Assembly (NCBI RefSeq): GCF_001507545.1
Contig: NZ_LQBP01000004.1
Coordinates: 186,001-250,000, forward strand
Direction: 5' to 3'
Length of the DNA stretch: 64,000 nt
Origin: Ruegeria profundi
GTDB taxonomy: Bacteria; Pseudomonadota; Alphaproteobacteria; Rhodobacterales; Rhodobacteraceae
Below are positions 49,084-58,929 of the stretch, one piece after another. Both the position numbers and the translations under genes were made by a program. Position 1 is the stretch's first letter. Each line of letters begins with the position of its first letter. Below the pieces are notes generated by a model. That model was not told the origin of the DNA. It saw nothing but the letters and a program-made list of their open reading frames with translations, and searched no databases.

Positions 49084-49116
49084 GGTGATGGCGCAGATCA
49101 AAGCTGCGCCATCACC
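49084..49116. terminator. Strong stem-loop spanning the yebC stop
   Basis: A perfect 13-bp stem GGTGATGGCGCAG/CTGCGCCATCACC with a 7-base loop. The yebC stop codon lies inside the loop and the last codons make the right-hand arm. It sits between the convergent argP and yebC genes. No T tract follows on either strand, so it more likely stabilises the 3' ends or works as a weak two-way terminator. Confidence 0.5.
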
Positions 49117-49838
49117 TCGTCCGATGCATCGAAATTGGTGGTAACGCGCTGTACGTCATCGTCGTCTTCTAGCGCATCGACCAGCTTCATCAGCTTTTGC
49201 ATGTCTTCAAGACCCAACTCTGTCGTGGTGGTGGGTTTCCAGACCAGTTTGGTGGACTCGGATTCGCCCAGCGCGGCTTCCAGCGCGTTGGACACATCGT
49301 TCAGATCGGTATCTGCACACCAAATGATGTGGCCATCGTCCGAACTTTCGACATCTTCGGCACCGGCTTCAATAGCCGCTTCAAAGATCGCATCCGCATC
49401 ACCTGCGGTCGCGGGATAGACAACTTCGCCCTTGCGTTCGAACATGAACCCGACCGAACCGGTCTCGCCCAGGTTGCCGCCGTTCTTGGAAAAGGTCGAC
49501 CGCACGGTCGAAGCGGTCCGGTTGCGGTTGTCCGTCATAGCCTCAACAATCACGGCCACGCCGTTCGGGCCGTAGCCCTCATACCGGATTTCTTCGTAGT
49601 CGTCGCCCTCGCCCGCAACCGATTTCTTGATCGCGCGGTCGATCACGTCCTTTGGGACCGAGTTCGACTTGGCCTCTTTCACGGCCAGACGCAGGCGCGG
49701 GTTCTTGTCAGGATCGGGGTCGCCCATTTTGGCGGCGACGGTGATCTCTTTCGACAGTTTGGAAAACAGCTTGGACCGCGCGGCGTCCTGACGTCCCTTG
49801 CGGTGCTGGATATTGGCCCATTTGGAATGGCCTGCCAT
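49098..49838 (-). CDS. yebC: YebC/PmpR family regulator
   Basis: A 246-residue member of the YebC family: [30 protein letters not shown] is the signature, followed by [21 protein letters not shown] and the three-domain acidic arrangement. YebC proteins bind DNA in some bacteria and, in others, help ribosomes through proline-rich stretches; which applies is open. The start at 49838 is canonical. Divergent from the permease gene to its right. Confidence 0.94.
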   Translation of the reverse strand: MAGHSKWANIQHRKGRQDAARSKLFSKLSKEITVAAKMGDPDPDKNPRLRLAVKEAKSNSVPKDVIDRAIKKSVAGEGDDYEEIRYEGYGPNGVAVIVEAMTDNRNRTASTVRSTFSKNGGNLGETGSVGFMFERKGEVVYPATAGDADAIFEAAIEAGAEDVESSDDGHIIWCADTDLNDVSNALEAALGESESTKLVWKPTTTTELGLEDMQKLMKLVDALEDDDDVQRVTTNFDASDEVMAQL

Positions 49839-49948
49839 GTTGCGTCCTCGTGATAGTGATTGCGTATTCGGCGCTCATATAGACGTTTGCCGGGCATGGG
49901 ATCAAGAGAGCGGCTTGCCCAAGCCCGGCTTGAGGGTATGGTGGCGGC

Positions 49949-51721
49949 ATGACGACAGATCAGATTATTCTTTTTGCCCTTTTCACCACCGTGTTCGGAA
50001 TGCTGCTATGGGGGCGGTTTCGCTATGATCTTGTGGCGTTTTCCGCCCTGCTGCTTGGGGTTATTCTTGGGGTTGTTCCAGTGGACAGGGCTTTTGCCGG
50101 GTTCGGGCATCCCGCAACAATTATTGTGGCGCTTGTTCTGGTTGTATCGGCTGGCCTTGTCCGCTCGGGCGCTGTGTTCCTGATTACGCGCACCTTGGTT
50201 GACGCCTCGCGGGGGTTAGGGGCGCATATCGCCTTGATGGGTGGGATCAGCGCGATTCTGTCGGCCTTCATGAACAATGTGGCCGCGCTGGCCTTGCTGA
50301 TGCCGGTCGATATTCAAACGGCTCGCAAGGCGGGCCGGTCGGTGGGGCTGACGCTGATGCCGCTGAGCTTTGCAACCATACTGGGCGGCATGGCAACACT
50401 GATCGGGACGCCACCCAACATTATCATCGCCTCAATCCGGCAAGAGACATTGGGCGAACCGTTCGAGATGTTCGATTTCGCCCCGGTGGGCGGGGTGGCA
50501 GCCATCGCAGGCTTGGCCTTTGTCTCGTTGATCGGATGGCGCCTGATCCCGGACCGCGGCCCACAGACCGAAAGCACCGAGGCGCTGGCCGAATACATCG
50601 CTGAACTGACCATTCCGCCCGAGTCGGCTCATATTGGCAAACGGGTCAGCGAACTTTACGCAGCAGCCGAAAAATCCGACGTTGCGATCATCGGCCTGAT
50701 CCGCGACGGCAAGCGGCGCTATGGCCGCTCGGCGCATGCCACGCTGCAAGAGGGCGACGCACTGGTCCTTGAAGCACGGCCTGAAGCACTGGATGAGTTT
50801 CGCGCGGCGTTGAACCTCGATTTCTCAGACACGCGGCGGCAGGAATTACTGACCGCCGAGGGCGATGGGCTAGAAGTGATCGAAGTTGTCGCCACCGAAA
50901 GCGCCCGCATCACTGGCCGCACCGCACAGGGTCTTGGCCTGGCGTGGCGGCAAAGTACTGTTCTGATGGGTATTTCCCGCCAGGGCCGCCGCATCACCGA
51001 ACAGGTTCGCAAAACCGAGGTCGAAGCCGGCGACATCCTGCTTCTGCTCTGCCCGCGTGACCGCAGCGCGGATGTGACGGAATGGCTTGGGTGCCTGCCC
51101 TTGGCCGCGCGCGGGTTGAACGTCACGGCCAATGACAAGGCATGGCTGGCCATCGGCCTGTTCGCAGCAGCGGTATTGGCGGCCAGTCTTGGGCTAATCT
51201 ATCTGCCGATTGCATTGGGGCTTGTTGTGGTGGCCTATGTGCTGACCAAAATCATGCCGATTGCGGACCTCTACAACCATATCGAATGGCCAGTCGTTGT
51301 GTTGTTGGGCTCGATGATCCCTTTGGGCAGCGCGTTGGAGACGTCTGGCGGTACCGAGTTGATCGCCAATGCGCTGGTGCAATTGACCGACGGCTTGCCC
51401 GCCTGGGCCATTCTGACCGTGCTGATGGTCGTCACGATGACCCTGTCAGATGTTCTGAACAACACTGCGACGGCCATTGTTGCCGCGCCGGTTGGCATCC
51501 AGATGGCACGCACGCTTGAGGTGTCTCCGGACCCGTTCCTGATGACCGTCGCCGTGGCGGCCTCGGCCGCGTTCCTCACGCCCATCGGACACAAGAACAA
51601 TACGTTGGTGCTGGGACCCGGAGGCTACCGGTTTGGCGACTATTGGCGTATGGGTCTGCCGCTGGAAATCCTCATCGTCGCGGTTTCAATCCCCGCCATC
51701 CTTGTCTTCTGGCCGCTTTGA
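49949..51721 (+). CDS. SLC13-type permease with two RCK_C (TrkA-C) domains, paralogue A
   Basis: A 590-residue permease of the divalent-anion:Na+/citrate (DASS-like) group. Membrane segments flank a central cytosolic part (residues about 205-380) with two TrkA-C domains (ELTIPPESAHIGKRV..., LEVIEVVATESARITGRT...). Conserved IGTPPNIIIAS and NNTATAIVAAPVGIQM motifs match the family. Members move sulfate, di- or tricarboxylates; here unknown. A gene with the same architecture lies at 55918-57696 on the other strand. Confidence 0.9.
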   Translation: MTTDQIILFALFTTVFGMLLWGRFRYDLVAFSALLLGVILGVVPVDRAFAGFGHPATIIVALVLVVSAGLVRSGAVFLITRTLVDASRGLGAHIALMGGISAILSAFMNNVAALALLMPVDIQTARKAGRSVGLTLMPLSFATILGGMATLIGTPPNIIIASIRQETLGEPFEMFDFAPVGGVAAIAGLAFVSLIGWRLIPDRGPQTESTEALAEYIAELTIPPESAHIGKRVSELYAAAEKSDVAIIGLIRDGKRRYGRSAHATLQEGDALVLEARPEALDEFRAALNLDFSDTRRQELLTAEGDGLEVIEVVATESARITGRTAQGLGLAWRQSTVLMGISRQGRRITEQVRKTEVEAGDILLLLCPRDRSADVTEWLGCLPLAARGLNVTANDKAWLAIGLFAAAVLAASLGLIYLPIALGLVVVAYVLTKIMPIADLYNHIEWPVVVLLGSMIPLGSALETSGGTELIANALVQLTDGLPAWAILTVLMVVTMTLSDVLNNTATAIVAAPVGIQMARTLEVSPDPFLMTVAVAASAAFLTPIGHKNNTLVLGPGGYRFGDYWRMGLPLEILIVAVSIPAILVFWPL

Positions 51722-51737
51722 CGGGTAAGGGCAGCGC

Positions 51738-52472
51738 ATGAAACGATTTCTGATCCTGCAACTGCGCCCCGAGACCGAGGCGTCGGATGCCGAGTACGCC
51801 TCGATCCTGGACAAGACCGGCCTTGCGCCGGACCAGACCCACCGTATCCGGCTGGACTGCGAAACTCTGCCCGAAGGGTTGGACGTGACGGATTACGCAG
51901 GCGTTATCGTTGGCGGCGGTCCCGGCTGTGTCAGCGATGATCCCGCAACGAAATCCGCAAGCGACGCGCGGGTTGAGGCATCAATCATGGATCTGATGCC
52001 CCAAATCACCGCAAACGATCACCCGTTCATGGGGTGCTGCTATGGTTTGGGCATTCTGGCCGCGCATCTGGGCGGGCACGTCAGTAAGGACCGGTTCGGA
52101 GAACCCGTCGGCCCTTCGACCTGCCACCTGACCGATGAGGGTGCGCGCGATCCACTGACCGCCGGGCTGGGCGAGAGTTTCGATGCGTTTGTAGGCCACA
52201 AAGAGGCGGTGCAGACGCTACCTGAAGGCTGCGTGCACCTGCTGGCCTCGGACCCCTGCCCGTTTCAGATGATCCGCTGGGGTCAGAATGTTTATGCCAC
52301 CCAGTTCCACCCCGAAGCCGACGCGCGTGATTTCGAACAACGCATCAAAATCTATAAGAATTATGGGTATTTTCCCCCCGAAGACGCGCAGCGCCTGATT
52401 GATATTTGCCACGCTGCCAAGGTTACAAAACCCGGTGAAATCCTGCGCCGTTTCGCCCAGCGCTATATGTGA
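51738..52472 (+). CDS. Class I glutamine amidotransferase
   Basis: A 244-residue stand-alone GATase1 domain. The nucleophile elbow is FMGCCYGLGIL and the His-Glu pair is in TQFHPEAD; the GVIVGGGPGCVSDD region forms the oxyanion hole. It resembles GuaA-type domains of peptidase/amidase-like single enzymes that hydrolyse gamma-glutamyl compounds rather than a subunit of a synthase; no partner is nearby. It starts 16 bases after the permease stop and is probably co-transcribed. Confidence 0.87.
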   Translation: MKRFLILQLRPETEASDAEYASILDKTGLAPDQTHRIRLDCETLPEGLDVTDYAGVIVGGGPGCVSDDPATKSASDARVEASIMDLMPQITANDHPFMGCCYGLGILAAHLGGHVSKDRFGEPVGPSTCHLTDEGARDPLTAGLGESFDAFVGHKEAVQTLPEGCVHLLASDPCPFQMIRWGQNVYATQFHPEADARDFEQRIKIYKNYGYFPPEDAQRLIDICHAAKVTKPGEILRRFAQRYM

Positions 52473-52544
52473 CCTAACGGCGCTGTTGCCTGCGCCGCAA
52501 TCACTCGCTTAGGCTGATCCGAACGGCTTTGGGAGGAGTTGTTC

Positions 52545-53402
52545 TTGGATCTGCTCATAAATGTCGGCCTGCCACTTTCGCTGGCCATTATAATGTTGTC
52601 TCTGGGCGTCGGGTTGCATGTTGCTGATTTCAAACGTGTGCTGAGCCGGGGATATCCCTTTGCCATCGGCGCGCTTTGTCAGGTTATCTTGTTGCCGATA
52701 GCGGCGTTTATCACAGTTACTGCCTTCGCCTTGCCGCCCGAAATTGCGGTGGGATTCATGCTGCTTAGCTTTTGCCCGGGCGGAGTGACCAGCAACATCC
52801 TGTCTAAGCTGGCCAAAGGCGATGTTGCGCTGTCGGTCAGTCTGACCGCTGTCATCAGCTTGCTTTCCATGATCACGGTCCCCTTTCTGGCAGCATGGTC
52901 AATCGCTCATTTCATGAGAGACGACGCACCCGAGGTTTCGATCACTGGCCTGGCCATCGCTTTGTTCCTGATCACAACTCTGCCCGTCGCAATCGGTGTC
53001 AGCCTGCGCCACTTCGCAACCGGGTTTGCGGAACGGGTCGATGCCCCGCTGTCCAAACTGGCAACCGCCTTGTTTGTCCTGATTGTCCTCGCCGCGCTGG
53101 CTGGGAACTGGCAACTGTTCATCGACAACCTCGGGGCTATGGGTGCTGGTCTGGTCTCACTTAACATCGCATTGCTGGCAATCGGGCTGGGGATCGCGCG
53201 TGCCGCGAAACTGTCGTGGAACGAGAGTAAAACGATCTCAATCGAAACCGGCATTCAGAACTCGACACTCGGGATAACGCTGGCCGCGCTGATCACAGGG
53301 ACGGAAAGCGGGTTCAGCCCATTGGCCCTTCCCTCTGCCGTTTACGGGATCATGATGTATGTCGTGGCCCTGCCGTACATCGCCTGGCTGCGCGGCCGCT
53401 GA
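52545..53402 (+). CDS. Bile acid:sodium symporter (BASS) family transporter
   Basis: A 285-residue transporter with about nine membrane segments. LLSFCPGGVTSNILSKLAKGD near residue 80 is the sodium-site signature of the family, and ETGIQNSTLGITLAAL matches the second conserved helix crossing. Bacterial members carry small organic acids such as pantoate, pyruvate or bile-acid-like compounds; substrate unknown. A TTG at 52545 with GGAGGAG six bases upstream is the probable start; the TTG at 52539 is too close to that site. Confidence 0.85.
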   Translation: MDLLINVGLPLSLAIIMLSLGVGLHVADFKRVLSRGYPFAIGALCQVILLPIAAFITVTAFALPPEIAVGFMLLSFCPGGVTSNILSKLAKGDVALSVSLTAVISLLSMITVPFLAAWSIAHFMRDDAPEVSITGLAIALFLITTLPVAIGVSLRHFATGFAERVDAPLSKLATALFVLIVLAALAGNWQLFIDNLGAMGAGLVSLNIALLAIGLGIARAAKLSWNESKTISIETGIQNSTLGITLAALITGTESGFSPLALPSAVYGIMMYVVALPYIAWLRGR

Positions 53403-53413
53403 AAGGACAAGTC

Positions 53414-55075
53414 ATGACCACTAACACTGCCGATGCCATTGTGGTGGGTGCCGGTTTGGCTGGCCTCGTAGCTGCGGCCGAGTTGGGGGATCGCGGCAAG
53501 AAAGTCATCGTGCTGGATCAGGAGCCCGAGCATTTTCTGGGCGGGCAAGCATTCTGGAGCCTGGGTGGTTTGTTCATGGTCGATACCCCGGAACAACGCC
53601 GGATGGGAATCAAAGACAGCCACGAATTAGCCTTACGCGACTGGATGGGCAGCGCGCAGTTCGACCGCGATGAAGACGCCTGGCCGCGCAGATGGGCCGA
53701 GGCCTATGTGGAATTCGCCGCCGGAGAGATGCGCCCCTGGCTGCATGAGATGGGTCTGCGCTGGTTCCCCATTGTCGGCTGGGCCGAGCGTGGCGGATCA
53801 TATGCGGATGGTCATGGCAACTCGGTGCCGCGGTTTCACATCACATGGGGCACCGGGCCGGGCGTTCTGAAACACTTCATCCGCCGTGTGCAGGACCATG
53901 TCGACGCCGGGCTGATCGAGCTGAAATTCCGTCATCAGGTCAGCCATATCATCATGCAGAACGGCAGCGCCAAGGGCGTTTCAGGCGAGGTTCTGGCCGA
54001 TGACACTGCCCCCCACGGTGCCAGAACCAACCGCGATGAGGTGGGTGAGTTCGAGGTCTATGCGCCTTCGGTCATCGTGACCTCGGGCGGGATCGGTGGC
54101 AATTTCGAGATGGTGCGCAAGAACTGGCCCCGCAACCGACTGGGTGAGCCACCAAAAGAAATGGTCGCAGGCGTCCCCTTTCACGTCGATGGGCGTATGA
54201 TCGGCATCAGCGAAAAAGCCGGCGGTCACGTCATCAACGGCGACAGGATGTGGCATTACACCGAAGGCGTACGCAATTGGAACCCGATCTGGCCATCACA
54301 CGGCATCCGCATCCTGCCCGGCCCAAGCTCTATGTGGTTCGACGCGCGCGGCAACCGGTTGAAACCACCCTGCATGCCCGGATTCGATACCCTTGGCACG
54401 CTGAAGGAAATCCTGAAAACCGGATATGAATACAGCTGGTTCGTCCTGACACAGAAAGTCATCAAAAAGGAATTCGCGCTTTCTGGTTCGGAACAGAACC
54501 CCGACATGACAGACGGAGGATGGAAAGAGGTGCTGTTTCAGCGCGTCCTGACCGGGTCAAAGGCAACGGCACCGGTCGAGGCGTTCAAGGAACATGGCGA
54601 AGATTTCATCGTCGCCAACACCCTGACCGAACTGGTCAGCGGCATGAACCAGTTGGGCGGAGGCTTGATCGACGAGGCACATCTGAGGGCTCAGATCGAA
54701 GCGCGGGATTCGCAGGTCGACAATCCGTTCACCAAGGACGCGCAAATGGCTGCCATATTGGCCGCGCGCAACTACCGGGGCGACAAGCTGATCCGCACTG
54801 CCAAACCGCATAAATTCCTCGACCCGGCCAATGGCCCGCTAATTGCAGTAAAGCTGCATGTGCTCACGCGTAAGACGCTGGGCGGGCTGCAGACGAACCT
54901 GGACAGCCAGATGATTGGCGCGGACGGTCAGGTGGTCCCCGGTCTGTTCGCGGCCGGAGAGGTCGCCGGGTTTGGTGGCGGCGGTTATCATGGCTACAAC
55001 GCCCTTGAAGGCTCGTTTCTGGGCGGCTGTATCTTTTCGGGCCGCAATGCCGGACGATCAAGGGCCGTCGCGTAA
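53414..55075 (+). CDS. FAD-binding dehydrogenase, ketosteroid dehydrogenase-like
   Basis: A 553-residue flavoprotein of the FAD-binding_2 family. DAIVVGAGLAGLVAAAELGDRG is the nucleotide site; QAFWSLGGLF, GSYADGHGNSVPRFHITWGTG and the C-terminal GLFAAGEVAGFGGGGYHGYNALEG with the flavin contact are seen. The family includes 3-ketosteroid dehydrogenases and uncharacterised dehydrogenases with internal insertions; the substrate is unknown. Eleven bases separate it from the BASS symporter stop, suggesting uptake and oxidation of one substrate. Confidence 0.85.
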   Translation: MTTNTADAIVVGAGLAGLVAAAELGDRGKKVIVLDQEPEHFLGGQAFWSLGGLFMVDTPEQRRMGIKDSHELALRDWMGSAQFDRDEDAWPRRWAEAYVEFAAGEMRPWLHEMGLRWFPIVGWAERGGSYADGHGNSVPRFHITWGTGPGVLKHFIRRVQDHVDAGLIELKFRHQVSHIIMQNGSAKGVSGEVLADDTAPHGARTNRDEVGEFEVYAPSVIVTSGGIGGNFEMVRKNWPRNRLGEPPKEMVAGVPFHVDGRMIGISEKAGGHVINGDRMWHYTEGVRNWNPIWPSHGIRILPGPSSMWFDARGNRLKPPCMPGFDTLGTLKEILKTGYEYSWFVLTQKVIKKEFALSGSEQNPDMTDGGWKEVLFQRVLTGSKATAPVEAFKEHGEDFIVANTLTELVSGMNQLGGGLIDEAHLRAQIEARDSQVDNPFTKDAQMAAILAARNYRGDKLIRTAKPHKFLDPANGPLIAVKLHVLTRKTLGGLQTNLDSQMIGADGQVVPGLFAAGEVAGFGGGGYHGYNALEGSFLGGCIFSGRNAGRSRAVA

Positions 55076-55085
55076 CCTCCAAGCG

Positions 55086-55820
55086 TTATTGGGTGCGGGT
55101 GAAAGTGACAATCGGTTCACCCGCTGCGTCCAGAAAAGCCATCGCATCCCCTTCCATTGCGTAGGTGGTAACCTCTTGCAGCAATGAAAAGAACTTGCGC
55201 TCTACCTCTTCAAGGTCCGGGGGACAGGCCATAAGCGTCGCCGCCATATTGTCCGGGAATGAGATATTCGAACCCGAGATTTCAGCCTGTCCGTTGAACC
55301 GGTTGCACCCGCCGCTGCCGGAAAAAGCCCCGCCCTCGGCAAAGGAAATCTCGGGGCGGCGCTCTGTCTCAACCTTCGTGCCACTCAGGGCGACGGCGGT
55401 CCATTGCGTGTTCTCAAGCATGGCTGCCCCTTGCACCTGCACCAAAACCAGATCGGTAGAGTTTCCCGCACCGTCCGTCAGAACAGGATATGCCGTATCC
55501 GTGGTAAACAGCAGCTTGCCGCCCTGGTTGATTGAAGCGCGCACAACATAGCGGCGACCGTCCTTGATCAGGTTATCGTCGAAAACCAACTCGAACTGCG
55601 CAGGCACGCCGCTCATCGCGTAGCGTTTGGTGGCAAGCGACACTGCGGGCGCATCCGCCCGCGAAACGTCCTGAAGTTCGACATACAGCGTGGCATCTGG
55701 TGGCACAGCGATCCGTTCGCGATAGGTTGCTGTCCCTTCGATTGTACCCGCGGTTGCGGCGGCGCTTAGCGCAACCGAAAATGAGGCGACTGCCAATGCT
55801 GCCTTACCGGTTCCGAGCAT
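55086..55820 (-). CDS. YbaY-META fusion, envelope protein
   Basis: A 244-residue exported protein. A signal peptide (ALSAAATAG region) is followed by a YbaY-type beta domain (GTATYRERIAVPPDATLYVELQDVSR... LVFDDNLIKDGRRYVVRASI) and a C-terminal META (HslJ-like) domain (NTQWTAVAL, FSGSGGCNRFNGQAEISG, MACPPDLEEVERKFFSLL). No lipobox cysteine is evident. Both domains occur in envelope stress or surface proteins of unknown function. Its stop is ten bases from that of the convergent dehydrogenase gene. Confidence 0.85.
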   Translation of the reverse strand: MLGTGKAALAVASFSVALSAAATAGTIEGTATYRERIAVPPDATLYVELQDVSRADAPAVSLATKRYAMSGVPAQFELVFDDNLIKDGRRYVVRASINQGGKLLFTTDTAYPVLTDGAGNSTDLVLVQVQGAAMLENTQWTAVALSGTKVETERRPEISFAEGGAFSGSGGCNRFNGQAEISGSNISFPDNMAATLMACPPDLEEVERKFFSLLQEVTTYAMEGDAMAFLDAAGEPIVTFTRTQ

Positions 55821-55917
55821 GGGGATGCTCCCTTCTTCATAATCACTTGATGAAACATTGTATTTGCATGTGATTTTACAAGGACTGTGCCGAAAAACCA
55901 GCGGTTCCGCGCTGAGG

Positions 55918-57696
55918 TCACAGCGGCCAGAGCAGCGGAATCAATAGCGATGCCAAAAACCCAACTGTCAGGTTCAGTGGAATTCCAACTTTCATGAAAT
56001 CTAAAAACCGATAGCCACCCGGGCCATAAACCATCATGTTCGTCTGATACCCAATCGGCGTCGCAAACGAGGCCGAAGCCGCCACCATCACAGCAACCAC
56101 CAACGGGCGCGGATCGATCCCCACCGCCTGCGCCAAGCCGATGGCAATTGGCGTGACCACCACGGCCACAGCGTTGTTCGAAACCAGCTCTGTCAGCACC
56201 GAAGTCAGCAGGTAAACGGCCCAGACAATCAGGAACGGCGGCAGCTGACTAAGGCTTGGCGCAACCGTTTCGACGATCAGCGACACCGCGCCGGATTTAT
56301 CCAGCGCCGCGCCGATCGCGAGCATCGAAAAGATCAGCGCCAGCAGGCGGCCTTCTATAAACGAAAACGCCTCATCCGCGTCAATACAGCGGGTCAGCAG
56401 CACAACCGCCACCGCCAGAACCGACAGTAACAGGATGGGCGCCACGCCCAATGCGGCAAGCGCCACAATGCCAATAAGTGCGCCAATCGCAATCGGCGCA
56501 TGCGATCGCCTGAACGCGCGCGCCGACGGTTGGGTCACATCAACCATTTCCATATCGGCGGCCAGTTTCTGAATATCCGCCGGAGCGCCTTCCAGCAGCA
56601 AGGTATCACCAACCCGCACAACCAGTTGATCGAGCTGACGCCCAATATTCTGGTTTCGACGGTGCACAGCCAGCACATAAACACCATAGCGACGCCGCAA
56701 GCGCATCGCGCCCAACGTCCGCCCGACCATGCGACAGCCTGGCGTAATCAGAACCTCAACGGTCTTGGTCTCAACCGCAGAAACCTGATCGACACGTTTT
56801 AGTTCCTTATTGCGCTGAAGGCCCAGGAGTTCGGTCATTTCGGTACGCAGAACCACCCTGTCGCCCAACTTCAACTCCACACCCTTCAGGTTGCGGCGCA
56901 GCGACTCGTCCCCACGGATCACGTCGATCAGCCGGACACCCGGGCGTTTGAACAGTTGAACGCCTGTCACCTCGCGCCCGATCAGGTTGCTTTCGGGGGG
57001 AATGACGGCTTCGGTAAAGAATTTCATTCTGGACCGATCCGACAGAAGCGAGGCCATGCTATCACGTTCCGGCAGCAGGCGCGGCGCAATGAAGCGCAAA
57101 TAGATCATACCGTAGATCACCAGCGCGACGCCCAGCGGAGTGACCTCGAATATCGTGAAGGGCTGCATCCCTTGCGACCGGGCCACGCCATCCACCAAAA
57201 GATTGGTCGAGGTTCCGATCAGGGTCAAAGTACCCCCCAGAATCGCTGCATAACTCAGCGGGATCAGTAGTTTCGAGGCCGCCACGTTCAGCGTACGCGC
57301 GATCTGCACAAAAACAGGGATCATCACAACCACGACCGGAGTGTTCGACACAACGGCAGAGGCCAGCACGACGAAAGCCATCAACAATCCAATGGCAATC
57401 CGCGGATTCACCTGCGCCTGTTTCTGAGCGACAGATGTAAACGCATCCAGCGCACCGGTGCGGACGAGCGCACCCATGATGATGAACATCGCCGCAATGG
57501 TCCACGGGGCTGGGTTAGACAGCACCGCCAGAGCACTCTGATAGGGCAAAATCCCCGTAACCAGCATGAACGCAACACCACCGATGGCGACAACCTCGGT
57601 TGGGTACACCTCGCGCAGGAACAGCGCGAACATGCCAGCGACCACCAAAAGCGCCAGAACTGCGCTGCCCGTTTCTGTCAGTAGAAGGAATTCCAT
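55918..57696 (-). CDS. SLC13-type permease with two RCK_C (TrkA-C) domains, paralogue B
   Basis: A 592-residue permease with the same layout as the gene at 49949: N-terminal membrane segments, a middle cytosolic part with two TrkA-C domains (AVIPPESNLIGREVTGVQ..., TVEVLITPGCRMVGRTLGAM...), then C-terminal segments with SNNAVAVVVTPIAIGLAQA. The N-terminal IGTSTNLLVDG replaces IGTPPNIIIAS, so the two are paralogues but not recent copies. ATG at 57696 begins the first segment; a longer frame upstream adds non-membrane residues. Confidence 0.9.
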   Translation of the reverse strand: MEFLLLTETGSAVLALLVVAGMFALFLREVYPTEVVAIGGVAFMLVTGILPYQSALAVLSNPAPWTIAAMFIIMGALVRTGALDAFTSVAQKQAQVNPRIAIGLLMAFVVLASAVVSNTPVVVVMIPVFVQIARTLNVAASKLLIPLSYAAILGGTLTLIGTSTNLLVDGVARSQGMQPFTIFEVTPLGVALVIYGMIYLRFIAPRLLPERDSMASLLSDRSRMKFFTEAVIPPESNLIGREVTGVQLFKRPGVRLIDVIRGDESLRRNLKGVELKLGDRVVLRTEMTELLGLQRNKELKRVDQVSAVETKTVEVLITPGCRMVGRTLGAMRLRRRYGVYVLAVHRRNQNIGRQLDQLVVRVGDTLLLEGAPADIQKLAADMEMVDVTQPSARAFRRSHAPIAIGALIGIVALAALGVAPILLLSVLAVAVVLLTRCIDADEAFSFIEGRLLALIFSMLAIGAALDKSGAVSLIVETVAPSLSQLPPFLIVWAVYLLTSVLTELVSNNAVAVVVTPIAIGLAQAVGIDPRPLVVAVMVAASASFATPIGYQTNMMVYGPGGYRFLDFMKVGIPLNLTVGFLASLLIPLLWPL

Positions 57697-57786
57697 TCTT
57701 GGTATTCTGTCCGAACCCTGGTCAGGCTTACGCGCCCATCGGGCAGTTTCACGCATTGCGCGCGACAGAGCAAGCCTGACGTGACC

Positions 57787-58602
57787 CTATTGCAGTCTTG
57801 TCTCTTGCAAACGCCCGCCCACACGCACCATCTGTACGGATTTTGCCTGCCCATCACGATCATCGGTCTCGACGAACACGCCGCTCAGCGTCGCCTCGCC
57901 ATCAGCAGGAGAGAACCGCGCTTTAGGCATGCCCGTAATAAAGCGGCGCATCGGCTCGACCTTGTCCATCCCGATGATCGAGTCATAATCGCCGCACATC
58001 CCGGCATCTGTCAGATAGGCCGTACCACCGTTCAATATCTGCGCATCCGCAGTCGGTATGTGGGTATGAGTGCCCACGACAAGGCTGGCGCGTTTATCGC
58101 AATAGTGCCCCATGGCCATCTTCTCGGACGTCGCTTCGCAATGCATGTCAACGATGATCGCCTGCGCCTGACCGCCGCGTGGGTGGGATTTCAGGATCGG
58201 TTCGATCGCCGAGAACGGGTCATCGAAGGGCCGCTTCATAAAGACCTGCCCAAGCACCTGCACCACCAGAACCTTGCGCCCGCCCGGCGCAGTATACAGG
58301 CGATGCCCCCGCCCCGGTGCACCCTTGGCAAAGTTGACCGGGCGCACAATCCGGGGCTCATTCTCGATGAATTGCAGCATATCTTTCTGGTCGAATGCGT
58401 GATCACCCAGCGTCAGGCAATCTGCGCCTGCGTCCAGCAACAGCTTGGCGTGATCGCCGGTCAGACCCATGCCGTTTGAGGCATTCTCGCCATTGACGAC
58501 AACGAAATCCAACCGCCATTCATCGCGCAGACGCGGCAGATGCTGTTGAACGGCCGCGCGTCCCGCACGACCCATGACGTCACCCAGAAACAGTATTCTC
58601 AT
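57787..58602 (-). CDS. YmdB family metallophosphoesterase
   Basis: A 271-residue calcineurin-like phosphoesterase of the YmdB/TIGR00282 family. Metal-binding residues are in LGDVMGRAG, VNGENASNG, LGDHAFDQ, DMHCEATSEKMAMG and GTHTHIPTAD. In Bacillus the homologue hydrolyses cyclic nucleotides and affects biofilm choices; in alphaproteobacteria the role is not known. The start at 58602 has AGGTGG just upstream. A longer frame runs antisense over the next gene and is rejected. Confidence 0.92.
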   Translation of the reverse strand: MRILFLGDVMGRAGRAAVQQHLPRLRDEWRLDFVVVNGENASNGMGLTGDHAKLLLDAGADCLTLGDHAFDQKDMLQFIENEPRIVRPVNFAKGAPGRGHRLYTAPGGRKVLVVQVLGQVFMKRPFDDPFSAIEPILKSHPRGGQAQAIIVDMHCEATSEKMAMGHYCDKRASLVVGTHTHIPTADAQILNGGTAYLTDAGMCGDYDSIIGMDKVEPMRRFITGMPKARFSPADGEATLSGVFVETDDRDGQAKSVQMVRVGGRLQETRLQ

Positions 58603-58690
58603 TCCACCTGTCCTACGTGTGGCATTATCCGAGTACAAGCGCTTAAGCTGCCTGTACAAACCACCAAAGCGAATTGAAGGAAGATTCTTG

Positions 58691-58924
58691 ATGAGCCGCG
58701 CCCTGATAGCCTTGATTGGACTGACTACACTCGCAGCGTGCGATGACACCCCGCCCCCCAATACAACCGCCGAATTGGCAAACCCTGCCGCTACGTTCTG
58801 CGTCGAAAGCGGCGCGCAATACGAAATCCGCGACGGTGAGAACGGGCAGTCAGGCGTATGCATCCTATCCGATGGGCGGGAAGTTGATGCCTGGGAGTAT
58901 TTCCGCGAAAACAACCCGGACTGA
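58691..58924 (+). CDS. DUF333 lipoprotein
   Basis: A 77-residue lipoprotein; lipobox LAAC after the signal peptide (residues 1-17), then a short linker and a DUF333 domain: ATFCVESGAQYEIRDGENGQSGVCILSDGREVDAWEYFREN, with the paired cysteines and tryptophan typical of the family. Function unknown (the domain appears in some secreted anti-haemolysin-type proteins). GAAGGAAG precedes the ATG. It converges with the folate cyclo-ligase gene. Confidence 0.9.
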   Translation: MSRALIALIGLTTLAACDDTPPPNTTAELANPAATFCVESGAQYEIRDGENGQSGVCILSDGREVDAWEYFRENNPD

Positions 58925-58929
58925 AGAGA

